Below are positions 18,380 to 27,326 of a stretch of 64,000 nt of DNA, in pieces. Location of the stretch: NCBI RefSeq assembly GCF_030652235.1, contig NZ_JAUSBA010000022.1:1-64000 (forward strand), given 5' to 3'. A model generated the notes under the pieces. The model was not told where the DNA came from. It made no database searches and saw only the letters and a list, made by a program, of their open reading frames with translations. The first letter of the stretch is position 1, and each line of letters begins with the position of its first letter. The stretch is from Cypionkella sp. GTDB taxonomy: Bacteria; Pseudomonadota; Alphaproteobacteria; Rhodobacterales; Rhodobacteraceae. The position numbers and the translations under genes were made by a program.

Positions 18380-18967
18380 ATGTCTGATCCGATTGAGATT
18401 CTTGACTTCTGGCTGGGCGAGATCGGCCCCGAAGGCTGGTATGCGGGCGGCGACGAGATTGACGCCAGCATCCGCGAGCGTTTCGCTGAAATTTGGCAAG
18501 CCGCCTTCGATGGCGGGCTGGAACATTGGGTCGAAGGCACCGTAGGCTCTCTGGCCTATTTGATCCTATGCGACCAATTCTCGCGCAACATGCACCGCGA
18601 TACGGCGAAGGCCTTCGCGACCGATCCGCAAGCACTGGCTGCCGCAAAAAAGGCGGTCGCAGAGGGCTGGGATCTGGATGCTCCCGAACCCGAGCGCCAA
18701 TTTTTTTACATGCCGTTTGAACATGCCGAGGATATCGCCGATCAAGACCGCGCGGTAGAACTGCTGACCGAGCGCATGGCGTCAGATCCCGAAATGGCGC
18801 TGCACGCTGAAGCCCACCGCGAAATCATCACGCGCTTTGGCCGTTTTCCCAACCGCAACGCTGCTATGGGCCGGGAAAATACCGCAGAGGAGGCTGAATT
18901 TCTGGCTGTTGGCGGCTATGGCGCGGTGGTCACCGCGCTGAAAGCCAGCCATGCAGCCAGCGCATAG
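18380..18967 (+). CDS. DUF924 family protein
   Basis: 195 residues with the DUF924 hallmarks ILDFWLGEIGPEGWY, LILCDQFSRNMHRDTAKAFA, FFYMPFEHAEDIADQDRAV and the C-terminal RFGRFPNRNAAMGRENTAEE. The family is alpha-helical and TPR-like; its function is unknown. I chose the second of two close ATGs because GAGGG lies six bases before it and the protein then starts SDPIEILDFW. It stands between an MFS gene and lpd without clear linkage to either. Confidence 0.82.
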   Translation: MSDPIEILDFWLGEIGPEGWYAGGDEIDASIRERFAEIWQAAFDGGLEHWVEGTVGSLAYLILCDQFSRNMHRDTAKAFATDPQALAAAKKAVAEGWDLDAPEPERQFFYMPFEHAEDIADQDRAVELLTERMASDPEMALHAEAHREIITRFGRFPNRNAAMGRENTAEEAEFLAVGGYGAVVTALKASHAASA

Positions 18968-19042
18968 GCCCGCAGCGCTGCCAATGTTGCTTGAGTTTTG
19001 AAAATAGTTTAATGGCAAACTACTTTTTCTGAGGAGGGAAAG

Positions 19043-20437
19043 ATGGCTGCTCAAAATTTTGACGTGATCGTAATCGGCGCAGGTCCGGGGGGCTATGTTG
19101 CCGCCATAAGGGCCAGCCAGCTTGGCCTGAAAGTGGCGATCATCGAGCGTGAAAACCTCGGCGGCATCTGCCTGAACTGGGGCTGTATCCCGACCAAGGC
19201 GCTGCTGCGCAGCGCAGAAGTGTTCCACCTGATGCACCGTGCCAAGGAATTTGGCCTGTCGGTGACCGGGTTGGATTTCGACTTGAACGCCGTGGTCGCG
19301 CGCTCGCGTGGGGTCGCCAAACAGCTGTCGGGCGGCATCGGCCATCTGATGAAGAAGAACAAAGTCACCGTGTTTATGGGGGCTGCGACGCTGCCGAAAG
19401 CCGGAACCGTGACGGTGAAAACCGATAAAGGCACCGATGAGTTGACCGCCAAGTCGATCATCCTTGCCACGGGTGCGCGCGCCCGCGAACTGCCGGGGTT
19501 GGAGGCGGACGGCGATCTGGTCTGGACCTACCGCCATGCTTTGCAGCCAAAACGGATGCCGAAAAAGCTGCTGGTGATTGGATCTGGGGCCATTGGTATC
19601 GAATTTGCAAGCTTCTTCAACACCTTGGGCGCGGATACCACTGTCGTTGAAGTGATGGACCGCGTGCTGCCCGTAGAAGATGCCGAGGTTTCCGCCTTCG
19701 CCAAGAAAGCCTTCGTCAAGCAAGGCATGAAGATTCTCGAAAACACCACGGTGAAGAAACTTGATCGCTCTCCGGGTAAAGTTGTCGCCCATCTGGAAGA
19801 CGCCAAAGGCACCACCACCCAAGAATTTGACACTGTGATTTCTGCCGTTGGCATCATTGGCAATATCGAAAACCTGGGCCTTGAAGCCTTGGGTGTGAAA
19901 ATCGACCGCACTCATGTCGTCACAGACGAATTTTGCCGCACCGGAGTCTCCGGCCTTTACGCCATCGGCGACATCGCAGGCGCGCCATGGCTTGCGCACA
20001 AAGCCAGCCATGAAGGCGTGATGGTGGCCGAACTCATCGCGGGCAAACACCCGCATCCGATCAAGCCGAATTCTATCGCGGGTTGCACCTATTGTTACCC
20101 GCAAGTTGCCTCCGTTGGTCTGACCGAAGCCAAAGCCAAAGAGGCGGGTTTTGAAATCAAAGTCGGCCGCTTCCCCTTTATCGGCAACGGCAAAGCGATT
20201 GCTTTGGGCGAGGCCGAGGGTTTCATCAAGACCATCTTCGACGCCAAAACCGGCGAGATGCTGGGCGCGCATATGATCGGTGCCGAAGTCACCGAACTGA
20301 TCCAAGGCTATGTCGTGGCACGCGGGCTCGAGTCCACTGAGGAAGACCTGATGAACACCGTCTTCCCGCATCCGACCCTGTCGGAAATGATGCACGAATC
20401 CGTACTGGACGCCTATGGGCGCGCTTTGCATATGTAA
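19043..20437 (+). CDS. lpd: Dihydrolipoyl dehydrogenase (E3)
   Basis: E3 reoxidises the lipoyl groups of 2-oxoacid dehydrogenase complexes or the glycine cleavage system and passes electrons to NAD+. The 464-residue protein has the FAD fold VIGAGPGGYVAAIRASQLG, the redox disulfide GGICLNWGCIPTKALL (cysteines near 42 and 47), the NAD fold VIGSGAIGIEFASFF, and the catalytic HPHPTLSEMMHE. There is no lipoyl domain. GAGGAGGGAAAG is a strong ribosome binding site. No E1 or E2 genes are nearby, so which complex it serves cannot be told here. Confidence 0.93.
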   Translation: MAAQNFDVIVIGAGPGGYVAAIRASQLGLKVAIIERENLGGICLNWGCIPTKALLRSAEVFHLMHRAKEFGLSVTGLDFDLNAVVARSRGVAKQLSGGIGHLMKKNKVTVFMGAATLPKAGTVTVKTDKGTDELTAKSIILATGARARELPGLEADGDLVWTYRHALQPKRMPKKLLVIGSGAIGIEFASFFNTLGADTTVVEVMDRVLPVEDAEVSAFAKKAFVKQGMKILENTTVKKLDRSPGKVVAHLEDAKGTTTQEFDTVISAVGIIGNIENLGLEALGVKIDRTHVVTDEFCRTGVSGLYAIGDIAGAPWLAHKASHEGVMVAELIAGKHPHPIKPNSIAGCTYCYPQVASVGLTEAKAKEAGFEIKVGRFPFIGNGKAIALGEAEGFIKTIFDAKTGEMLGAHMIGAEVTELIQGYVVARGLESTEEDLMNTVFPHPTLSEMMHESVLDAYGRALHM

Positions 20438-20459
20438 GAGCGATCTCTTGCGAACAATC

Positions 20460-20479
20460 AGGGGGGCTTCTGCCCCCCT
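20460..20479 (+). terminator. Hairpin after lpd
   Basis: AGGGGGGC-TTCT-GCCCCCCT is a perfect 8-bp GC stem 22 bases past the lpd stop. There is no U-tract. Similar G-rich hairpins occur at 36651, 45520 and 58605 in this window. Confidence 0.55.
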
Positions 20480-20526
20480 CGGCTTGGCCCAACGCCCTGA
20501 GGATATTTGGGCACAAAGGATGACCG

Positions 20527-21693
20527 ATGCGCGCCATATTAACCGTTCTGGCGCTTTGGGCGGCAGGTCTTGGGGCGGCGGCGCAGTTCGGTAAAATTTC
20601 CGTTCTCTATCAAACGCTTCAAACCACCTACGCCGCCCATGCGGGCGTCGGCATTGGGCTTATGGTATCCATCGTTGGCATCGTTGGGCTGATCTTTGGC
20701 ACCACGGCGGGTCTGCTGGTGGCCAAAATCGGCCCGCGCCGTGCCATCCTGTCGGCCTTGGCTTTGGGCGCTGCGGTCAGCCTGATCCAATCGAGTTTTC
20801 CCAGCTATCCGCTGATGATGCTGACCCGCGTGCTAGAGGGCGTGTCGCATTTGACCATCGTCGTCGTCGGCCCCACCGCGATTGCGGGCGTGACGTCACA
20901 GCGGCATCAAGGCTTGGCGATGACTTTGTGGTCGTCATTTTTCGGTGTGACCTATGCGGCGCTGGCGTTTTTCGCGCCCAGTTTGATCGCATTGCATGGC
21001 CCGGGCGCGCTGTTTCAACTGCATGGGCTATGGATGCTGCTGTGCTTTGGTGCCCTGTTTGCCCTGCTCCCGCCTGACCCCTCGCACCGTCCAACACCGG
21101 GTCAGGGCAACCTGCTGGCCCAGCACGCGGCGATCTATGCCTCACCCTATCTCGCAGCGCCAGCGATGGGTTTCGTATGCTATACAGTGACTTACGTCGC
21201 GGTGCTGACCCTGTTGCCCGCCGCCGTCACGCCCGGTTGGGGCCCGTTCATCGGCATTTTCATGCCCTTGGTGTCGATCACCGTCTCGCTGACCCTCGGC
21301 GTCTGGCTGCTGTCGAAAATCGCGGCCTTCCGTCTTGTGCAAGCGGGTTTTGCGGTGGCCATGCTCGCCAGCCTCGGCCTTTGGGCAACATGGGGGCAGG
21401 GCGCGCCAGAGGCCGCGTTTGCGCTGTTGATGGCTGCCGCTTTGGGCGTGGTGCAGGGCGCAAGTTTCGCCAGCCTTGCGCAGATCAACCCCTCGGCTGA
21501 AGATCGTGCGCGTGGCGCCGGGGCAATTGCGCAACTGGGCAATCTCGGCACCACCACTGGCACGCCCTTGCTGGCGCTGATCATGGTGCAGGCGGGAGCT
21601 GCGGGTTTTGCGCTGTTTCTGATCGGATTTTCGGCTTTGGGCATCGCGATCCATGCGTGGCAGGCCCGTCGCAGGCAGCAACAACCGCGTTAA
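20527..21693 (+). CDS. MFS transporter, CynX/NimT-like
   Basis: 388 residues with 12 hydrophobic segments. GLIFGTTAGLLVAKIGPRRAIL is motif A, and LEGVSHLTIVVVGPTAIAG follows. The overall pattern is that of the CynX/NimT branch. The substrate is not known. The ATG is preceded by AAAGGATG. A hairpin separates it from lpd, so it is probably transcribed on its own. Confidence 0.8.
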   Translation: MRAILTVLALWAAGLGAAAQFGKISVLYQTLQTTYAAHAGVGIGLMVSIVGIVGLIFGTTAGLLVAKIGPRRAILSALALGAAVSLIQSSFPSYPLMMLTRVLEGVSHLTIVVVGPTAIAGVTSQRHQGLAMTLWSSFFGVTYAALAFFAPSLIALHGPGALFQLHGLWMLLCFGALFALLPPDPSHRPTPGQGNLLAQHAAIYASPYLAAPAMGFVCYTVTYVAVLTLLPAAVTPGWGPFIGIFMPLVSITVSLTLGVWLLSKIAAFRLVQAGFAVAMLASLGLWATWGQGAPEAAFALLMAAALGVVQGASFASLAQINPSAEDRARGAGAIAQLGNLGTTTGTPLLALIMVQAGAAGFALFLIGFSALGIAIHAWQARRRQQQPR

Positions 21694-21723
21694 CCCTAGA
21701 AAATATGCTGCACCCCGGCGATT

Positions 21724-21738
21724 GTTCACACTTCGTTC
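21724..21738 (+). promoter_or_regulatory. LexA (SOS) box before uvrA
   Basis: GTTC-ACACTTC-GTTC exactly matches the alphaproteobacterial direct-repeat LexA box GTTC-N7-GTTC. It lies 63 bases before the uvrA start, in the promoter region. Confidence 0.8.
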
Positions 21739-21801
21739 ACATTTTGCAGTTGGAGACCCACCACATTCACACTATCTATACGGCGTTAATTGAGGTGGGT
21801 C

Positions 21802-24666
21802 ATGGCCGAACATAAGTTTATCGAAGTGCGCGGCGCGCGCGAGCATAACCTGAAAAATGTCGATGTGGATATTCCGCGCGACCAGTTCGTGGTGATCACC
21901 GGGCTGTCGGGTTCGGGCAAATCCAGTCTGGCGTTTGATACGATCTATGCCGAGGGCCAGCGCCGCTATGTCGAAAGCCTGTCGGCCTATGCGCGGCAAT
22001 TCCTTGATATGGCAGGGAAACCTGATGTGGATCACATCAGCGGCCTCAGCCCCGCGATTTCCATCGAGCAGAAAACCACCTCGAAAAACCCGCGTTCCAC
22101 CGTCGGCACCGTGACCGAGATTTACGATTATCTGCGCCTGCTGTTCGCCCGCGTCGGCACGCCGTTCAGCCCCGCCACAGGCCTGCCGATCACCGCGATG
22201 CAGGTGCAGGATATGGTCGATGCGGTGATGGCGATGCCCGAGGGCAGCCGGGCTTACCTGCTTGCCCCGATCATCCGCGACCGCAAGGGTGAATACAAGA
22301 AAGAATTTATCGACCTGCGCAAGCAAGGCTTCCAGCGCATTAAGGTAAACGGCGAGTTTTATGAATTGGAAGAGCCGCCAACCCTCGACAAGAAATTCCG
22401 CCACAATATCGACGTGGTGGTTGATCGCATCGTGGTGCGCGAAGGCCTTGAAACCCGTCTGGCCGACAGCTTCCGTACCGCCTTGAACCTTGCCGATGGT
22501 ATCGCGGTGATTGAAACTGCCCCTGCCGAGGGCGAAGGCGACCCGCAGCGCATCACCTATTCCGAGAAATTCGCCTGCCCGGTGTCCGGTTTCACCATCG
22601 CCGAAATCGAACCCCGGTTGTTCTCGTTCAACGCCCCCTATGGCGCGTGTCCGGTCTGCGATGGCTTGGGGATGGAGCTGTTTTTCGATGAACGCTTGGT
22701 CGTGCCTGACCAATCGTTAACCTTGCTGGGTGGTGCCATCGCGCCGTGGTCCAAATCGAAAAGCCCGTATTTCACCCAGACCATCGAGGCGATCTCAAAG
22801 CACTACGCCTTTGATAAGAAGACCAAATGGAAAGATCTGCCCGAAAACGTCAAGCAGGTGTTTTTGCGCGGCTCGGGTGGCGATGAGATCTTGTTCCGTT
22901 ATGACGAAGGTGGCCGGGTTTACCAAGTCTCGCGCGTGTTTGAAGGCGTCATCCCCAATATGGAACGCCGCTACCGCGAAACCGACAGCTCGTGGAGCCG
23001 TGAGGAAATGGAGCGGTTTCAGAACAACCGGCCCTGCGGCGCTTGCGGCGGTTACCGTCTGAAACCCGAGGCCCTCGCGGTGAAAATAGGCGGCTTGCAC
23101 GCGGGGCAGGTGGTGCAGATGTCGATCTCGGAAGCGCATGATTGGATCAGCACCGCCCCCGAACATCTGACCAAACAAAAGAATGAAATCGCCAAGGCGA
23201 TCCTCAAGGAAATCCGCGAGCGTTTGGGTTTCTTGGTGAACGTCGGGTTGAACTACCTCACACTGTCGCGCAATGCGGGCACGCTTTCGGGCGGCGAAAG
23301 CCAGCGAATTCGCTTGGCCTCGCAGATCGGCTCTGGCCTGACAGGTGTGCTCTATGTTCTGGATGAACCCTCTATCGGTCTGCACCAACGCGACAATGAC
23401 CGCTTGCTCACCACGCTGAAAAACCTGCGCGATGCAGGCAATACGGTGCTGGTTGTCGAGCATGACGAAGATGCCATCCGCGAGGCCGATTACGTGTTTG
23501 ACATGGGGCCAGGGGCCGGCGTGCACGGCGGTTTTGTCGTCAGCCACGGCACTCCGGCGCAGGTGGCCGCCGACCCTAACAGCCTGACAGGCCAGTATCT
23601 TTCCGGCGCGCGCGAGGTCCGTGTGCCCAAAGCCCGCCGCAAGGGCAATGGCAAGAAACTGACCGTTGTCGGCGCTACCGGCAACAATCTGAAAAACGTC
23701 ACCGCCGAATTTCCGCTGGGGATGTTCGTCTGCGTGACAGGCGTTTCGGGCGGCGGTAAATCCACTCTGACGATTGAGACGCTGTTCAAAACGGCTGCTA
23801 CCCGCCTCAACGGTGCGCATGAAACGCCGGCACCTTGCGAGACGATCAAGGGCTTTGAGCATCTCGACAAGGTGATCGACATCGACCAGCGCGCGATTGG
23901 CCGCACGCCGCGTTCCAACCCCGCGACCTATACCGGCGCGTTTACGCCGATCCGCGATTGGTTTGCCGGTCTGCCCGAAGCCAAAGCCCGCGGCTATCTG
24001 CCCGGTCGTTTCAGCTTTAATGTCAAAGGCGGGCGCTGCGAGGCGTGTCAAGGCGACGGCGTTCTCAAGATTGAAATGAACTTCCTGCCGGATGTGTATG
24101 TGACGTGCGAGACATGCAAAGGCGCGCGCTATAACCGCGAGACTTTGGAAGTTAAGTTCAAAAACAAGAGCATAGCCGACGTTCTTGATATGACATGTGA
24201 AGATGCGCAGGGGTTTTTCCAAGCCGTGCCCAGCATCCGTGAGAAGATGGATGCGCTGTGTCAGGTTGGGCTTGGCTATATCAAGGTTGGCCAGCAGGCG
24301 ACAACTTTGTCAGGCGGCGAAGCACAGCGGGTGAAGCTCTCCAAAGAACTTTCCCGCCGCGCCACCGGACGCACTTTGTATATTCTCGACGAGCCGACCA
24401 CCGGACTGCATTTTGAAGATGTACGCAAGCTGTTGGAAGTGCTGCATGAATTGGTCGATCAGGGCAATACCGTGGTGGTCATTGAGCATAACCTCGATGT
24501 GGTGAAGACCGCCGATTGGGTGATCGACATTGGCCCAGAGGGTGGCGATGGCGGCGGCCAGATCGTTGCCACAGGCACCCCGGAAGCCATCGCAAAGGCT
24601 GCGCACAGCCACACCGGGCATTACCTGAAAGACCTGCTTACTCCACGCCGGGCGGCGGCGGAGTAA
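21802..24666 (+). CDS. uvrA: Excinuclease ABC subunit A
   Basis: UvrA is the damage-scanning ATPase of nucleotide excision repair. The 954-residue protein has two ABC modules. The first has Walker [14 protein letters not shown], signature [16 protein letters not shown], and zinc-finger cysteines in CPVCDGLG and CGACGGYR. The second has Walker [11 protein letters not shown], a zinc finger in [17 protein letters not shown], and signature [15 protein letters not shown]. The second Walker A reads SGGGKST where SGSGKST is more common. The ATG at 21802 has GAGGTGG upstream. The SOS box indicates damage induction. Confidence 0.96.
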   Translation: MAEHKFIEVRGAREHNLKNVDVDIPRDQFVVITGLSGSGKSSLAFDTIYAEGQRRYVESLSAYARQFLDMAGKPDVDHISGLSPAISIEQKTTSKNPRSTVGTVTEIYDYLRLLFARVGTPFSPATGLPITAMQVQDMVDAVMAMPEGSRAYLLAPIIRDRKGEYKKEFIDLRKQGFQRIKVNGEFYELEEPPTLDKKFRHNIDVVVDRIVVREGLETRLADSFRTALNLADGIAVIETAPAEGEGDPQRITYSEKFACPVSGFTIAEIEPRLFSFNAPYGACPVCDGLGMELFFDERLVVPDQSLTLLGGAIAPWSKSKSPYFTQTIEAISKHYAFDKKTKWKDLPENVKQVFLRGSGGDEILFRYDEGGRVYQVSRVFEGVIPNMERRYRETDSSWSREEMERFQNNRPCGACGGYRLKPEALAVKIGGLHAGQVVQMSISEAHDWISTAPEHLTKQKNEIAKAILKEIRERLGFLVNVGLNYLTLSRNAGTLSGGESQRIRLASQIGSGLTGVLYVLDEPSIGLHQRDNDRLLTTLKNLRDAGNTVLVVEHDEDAIREADYVFDMGPGAGVHGGFVVSHGTPAQVAADPNSLTGQYLSGAREVRVPKARRKGNGKKLTVVGATGNNLKNVTAEFPLGMFVCVTGVSGGGKSTLTIETLFKTAATRLNGAHETPAPCETIKGFEHLDKVIDIDQRAIGRTPRSNPATYTGAFTPIRDWFAGLPEAKARGYLPGRFSFNVKGGRCEACQGDGVLKIEMNFLPDVYVTCETCKGARYNRETLEVKFKNKSIADVLDMTCEDAQGFFQAVPSIREKMDALCQVGLGYIKVGQQATTLSGGEAQRVKLSKELSRRATGRTLYILDEPTTGLHFEDVRKLLEVLHELVDQGNTVVVIEHNLDVVKTADWVIDIGPEGGDGGGQIVATGTPEAIAKAAHSHTGHYLKDLLTPRRAAAE

Positions 24667-24668
24667 GC

Positions 24669-24694
24669 AGGCCCCGGTCTAAGTTACCGGGCCT
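24669..24694. terminator. Convergent terminator between uvrA and the secreted-protein gene
   Basis: AGGCCCCGGT and ACCGGGCCT pair around CTAAGTT with one bulged C. The two genes converge here and their stops flank the hairpin, so it can serve both strands. Confidence 0.55.
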
Positions 24695-25098
24695 CAGTTA
24701 GCGGCCAGAACTTGCAAAATCGTCAGGATCGCGCGGGTTTGCGGATCAATCCGCAGCAGCCGGTCTTCATAGCGGCAATAGGTGCCAGCGGGCAGCGATC
24801 TGTAACGGGTGTATGAGACGGTCATGCAATCGTCGCGCACCACATCACCGACGTGGTAGTAGATTACGTGGTCGTCATGATTATCGTGATCGTCATGCCC
24901 CATCTTCTTGGCCTGACCCGGCGGGCGGCAAGCGGGAGATTTCTTCGCCAGGCCTGGCGGGCAAAACTGCGCGGAGTGATGCGCTTTGGGTTTTTTACCA
25001 TGGCCCTTGTTGCCGTGGCCTTTGCCCTCTGCCAAGGCCGCGCCCGTCGAAAGCGCAAGAACGGTGAGGGGGATACAAAGCAATTTGAGCATGTTCAT
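24694..25098 (-). CDS. Small secreted protein with His/Lys-rich middle and CPPGLAKK motif
   Basis: 134 residues. A signal peptide (about 1-23, ending ALA) leads to a Gly/His/Lys-rich segment, two similar Pro/Gly motifs CPPGLAKK and CRPPGQAKK, an acidic His/Asp run (HDDHDNHDDH, metal-binding in appearance), and a C-terminal domain (about 80-134) resembling the RcnB-like part of exported proteins (YYHVGDVVRD, CRYEDRLLRIDPQTRAIL). Proteins of this layout occur widely in Rhodobacterales without known function. Periplasmic metal binding is a guess from composition. It converges on uvrA. Confidence 0.75.
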   Translation of the reverse strand: MNMLKLLCIPLTVLALSTGAALAEGKGHGNKGHGKKPKAHHSAQFCPPGLAKKSPACRPPGQAKKMGHDDHDNHDDHVIYYHVGDVVRDDCMTVSYTRYRSLPAGTYCRYEDRLLRIDPQTRAILTILQVLAAN

Positions 25099-25531
25099 GG
25101 CGGATTCCTGCGAATTTTATTCGATACGGTTGCATCTCTAGCGCCGATCGCGGTCTTATGTTCCTGCGCTATCCTCGCCTCGGCGGTTCGGCGCGCATTG
25201 GGCGGGTCAGCGCACTGCGGTGGCGCGACGACAAATCACCGCAAATCCCGTTCTATTTTCTCCCAAAATCAGGGCAATTCTGCGGGCTTACCCGAAACAT
25301 TTTCAAAAAAATCCGAAAGGTCCATTTGAGATTAGCCTAATTGTGCGGCGGCGCGATCGGGCGCACCTTACGCGCGGGATTGATCCGGCAAAAGACCGGA
25401 CCCACGACCGATCGCCTCACAGCCATTCGGTAAACCAGCACAGGCCAAAACGGCCATCACGGTTTCGCAAGATGCGGGGCGCACTTTTGCGTCCACAAAG
25501 CGTATCTGCGCCATAGGATAGGGACAGCACG
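25099..25531. other. 433-base gene-free stretch with candidate structured leader
   Basis: No gene-like frame with a family match was seen. The left part must contain the promoter of the secreted-protein gene. The right part is the leader of the NCS1 transporter and contains the three-way-junction candidate at 25353-25415 and two later hairpins: GGCC-AAAAC-GGCC (25443-25455) and GGGCGCA-CTTT-TGCGTCC (25478-25495, one G-U pair). AGGATAGGGA precedes the ATG. Confidence 0.5.
25353..25415 (+). promoter_or_regulatory. Possible three-way-junction RNA in the NCS1 transporter leader
   Basis: GCGATCGG (25353) pairs with CCGATCGC (25408) and encloses two hairpins, GCGC-ACCTTAC-GCGC and TCCGG-CAAAAGA-CCGGA. 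Both loops have seven bases, with CUU/AAG complementarity between them. The conserved purine riboswitch core is not present. This is a fold drawn by eye, and CGATCG is self-complementary, so chance is not excluded. Confidence 0.3.
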
Positions 25532-26962
25532 ATGCAATTGACCAACCCGTCACCCTCGCTTCACAACGAGGATCTGGCGCCCGCGACCGAGCGAAAGTGG
25601 GGCGCATTTTCTATTTTCAACGTTTGGACCTCGGACGTCCACAGCCTTTGGGGCTATTATCTTGCCGCCAGCCTGTTTCTACTCTGCGGCAGTTTCGTCA
25701 ACTTTGTAATCGCGATTGGTGCGGGGTCTTTGGTGATCTTCGTGCTGATGAGCATGGTCGGCAACGCAGGCGTCCGTACCGGCGTGCCGTTCCCGGTGCT
25801 GGCGCGGGCCTCGTTTGGCACCTTTGGCGCCAATGCTCCGGCCTTGGTCCGGGCGATTGTCGCCTGTTTCTGGTACGGCGCGCAGACCTCGGCGGCCTCG
25901 GGGGCCATCGTCGCCCTGCTGATCCGCAGCCCCGGCATGTTGGAGTTTCACCAGACAAGCCAGATGCTCGGCCATTCGACACTTGAGGTGATCTGCTTCT
26001 TCGTCGTCTGGTGCTTGCAACTTCTGATCATCCAAAGTGGCATGGAAACCGTGCGCAAGTTCCAAGATTGGGCAGGCCCTGCGGTCTGGATCGCCATGCT
26101 GTTGCTTGCCGTCTATCTGGTGGTCAAGGCTGGCACCTTCTCGTTTGGCGCGGAAATCCCGCAAGACGTGTTGCTGAAAGCCACTGCGGATGCAGGCGTT
26201 CCCGGAGTGCCCGGTTCCACCGCAGCCCTCGCCGCTGTCGCAGCCACCTGGATCACCTATTTCGCCGCCCTCTACCTGAACTTCTGCGACTTCTCGCGCT
26301 ATGCCACCTCGGAATCCGCCCTGCGCAAAGGCAACCTCTGGGGCCTGCCGATCAATCTGCTGGCGTTCTGCTTGGTGGCCGGCATCACCACCACCGCTGC
26401 CTTTACCGTCTACGGCGAGGTTCTGCTGCACCCCGAGCAAATCAGCGCCAAATTCGACAGCTGGTTCTTGGCGGCTTTGGCAGCGCTGACCTTCGCCGTC
26501 GCCACCTTGGGCATCAACGTGGTGGCCAACTTCGTCTCTCCGGCTTTTGATTTCGCCAACGTGTTCCCGCGCCACATCAGCTTTAAACGTGGCGGCTATA
26601 TCGCCGCAGGCATCGCGCTGATCCTGTATCCTTGGGCCCCGTGGGAGACCGGTGCCGCGCATTTCGTCAACTTTATCGGCTCTACCATGGGCCCGATCTT
26701 TGGCATCATGATGGTCGATTATTACCTGATCCGCCACGGCAAGATCGACGTCAACGCGCTCTATCAAGAAAACGGCGAGTTCCGATTTGAGGGCGGCTGG
26801 CACGTCAAAGCCTTTGTCGCCTTGGGCATCGGCATGGTGTTCTCGTCTATCCTGCCGACCTTCACCACCCTGCTGCCCACATGGTGGGGCACCTATGGCT
26901 GGTTCTTCGGCGTCGGCATCGGCGGCGGGGTGTATTTCCTACTGCGGATGGGAGATCGGTAA
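25532..26962 (+). CDS. NCS1-family nucleobase/hydantoin/allantoin-type symporter
   Basis: 476 residues with about 12 membrane helices. The N-terminus RKWGAFSIFNVWTSDVHSLWGYY and the motifs PVLARASFGTFGAN and GSTMGPIFGIMMVDYYLIR mark the NCS1 (Mhp1-like) family, which imports purines, pyrimidines, allantoin, hydantoins or related compounds with cations. The substrate is unclear, and no degradation genes stand beside it. The leader is long. A good terminator follows. Confidence 0.87.
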   Translation: MQLTNPSPSLHNEDLAPATERKWGAFSIFNVWTSDVHSLWGYYLAASLFLLCGSFVNFVIAIGAGSLVIFVLMSMVGNAGVRTGVPFPVLARASFGTFGANAPALVRAIVACFWYGAQTSAASGAIVALLIRSPGMLEFHQTSQMLGHSTLEVICFFVVWCLQLLIIQSGMETVRKFQDWAGPAVWIAMLLLAVYLVVKAGTFSFGAEIPQDVLLKATADAGVPGVPGSTAALAAVAATWITYFAALYLNFCDFSRYATSESALRKGNLWGLPINLLAFCLVAGITTTAAFTVYGEVLLHPEQISAKFDSWFLAALAALTFAVATLGINVVANFVSPAFDFANVFPRHISFKRGGYIAAGIALILYPWAPWETGAAHFVNFIGSTMGPIFGIMMVDYYLIRHGKIDVNALYQENGEFRFEGGWHVKAFVALGIGMVFSSILPTFTTLLPTWWGTYGWFFGVGIGGGVYFLLRMGDR

Positions 26963-26970
26963 AAGACAAC

Positions 26971-27000
26971 GGCAGGGCTGGGGTTTCCCGGCCCTGCCTT
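26971..27000. terminator. Rho-independent-type terminator after the NCS1 gene
   Basis: GGCAGGGC and GCCCTGCC form a perfect 8-bp stem with extra G/C pairing in the loop, nine bases past the stop. It lies between convergent genes. Confidence 0.7.
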
Positions 27001-27006
27001 TACAGG

Positions 27007-27213
27007 TCAGCGTTTCATCTCACATGTGCTGACGCCAAGCAGCGTGTAGGCCGGACAAGTGCCGAACACCCCGGTCAGTAAAGGAACGAGACCGATCAGC
27101 TTGGCAAAGTGCCAAAACCCTGTTCCTTGATCCAGAAGAAACCACAACAGAAGTGCTGCACCGACAACCACGCGCAGGATGCGATCAACACTTCCGACAT
27201 TGGTTTTGAACAT
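27007..27213 (-). CDS. YgaP-like inner membrane protein (DUF2892)
   Basis: 68 residues: NVGSVDRILRVVVGAALL, a second hydrophobic segment, and a C-terminal FGTCPAYTLLGVSTC. This is the DUF2892 two-helix domain that is fused to rhodanese in E. coli YgaP; here it stands alone. The cysteines near the C-terminus are typical. Its function in stand-alone form is unknown. GGAAG lies before the ATG. Confidence 0.85.
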   Translation of the reverse strand: MFKTNVGSVDRILRVVVGAALLLWFLLDQGTGFWHFAKLIGLVPLLTGVFGTCPAYTLLGVSTCEMKR

Positions 27214-27288
27214 GATGGCTTCCTTTCAGATTTGGCTGCGAAATAGCAGCATTACCTGAAATCTAACCCATATCCGCCACATCGACTT

Positions 27289-27320
27289 TGATCTGACCCC
27301 AGATTTCTGGGGTCAGATCA
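27289..27320 (-). terminator. 32-base near-perfect palindrome after mmsA
   Basis: TGATCTGACCCCAGA-TT-TCTGGGGTCAGATCA is a 15-bp perfect stem ending seven bases from the mmsA stop. On the mmsA strand no U-tract follows; the T-run lies on the plus-strand side. It is probably a strong 3' hairpin for mmsA. Confidence 0.6.
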
Positions 27321-27326
27321 GCGTTT

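Noticed and set aside
18782-20431. A 549-codon minus-strand frame
   Set aside because: It is antisense to lpd, which has all family motifs. The antisense translation is His/Gln-rich and resembles no protein.
21772-22713. Minus-strand frame over uvrA
   Set aside because: It runs antisense to UvrA's first ATP-binding module and has no recognisable domain.
25353-25415. Classical purine riboswitch
   Set aside because: The shape is a three-way junction, but the conserved junction bases of that class are absent and junction lengths differ. Kept only as an unknown structure.
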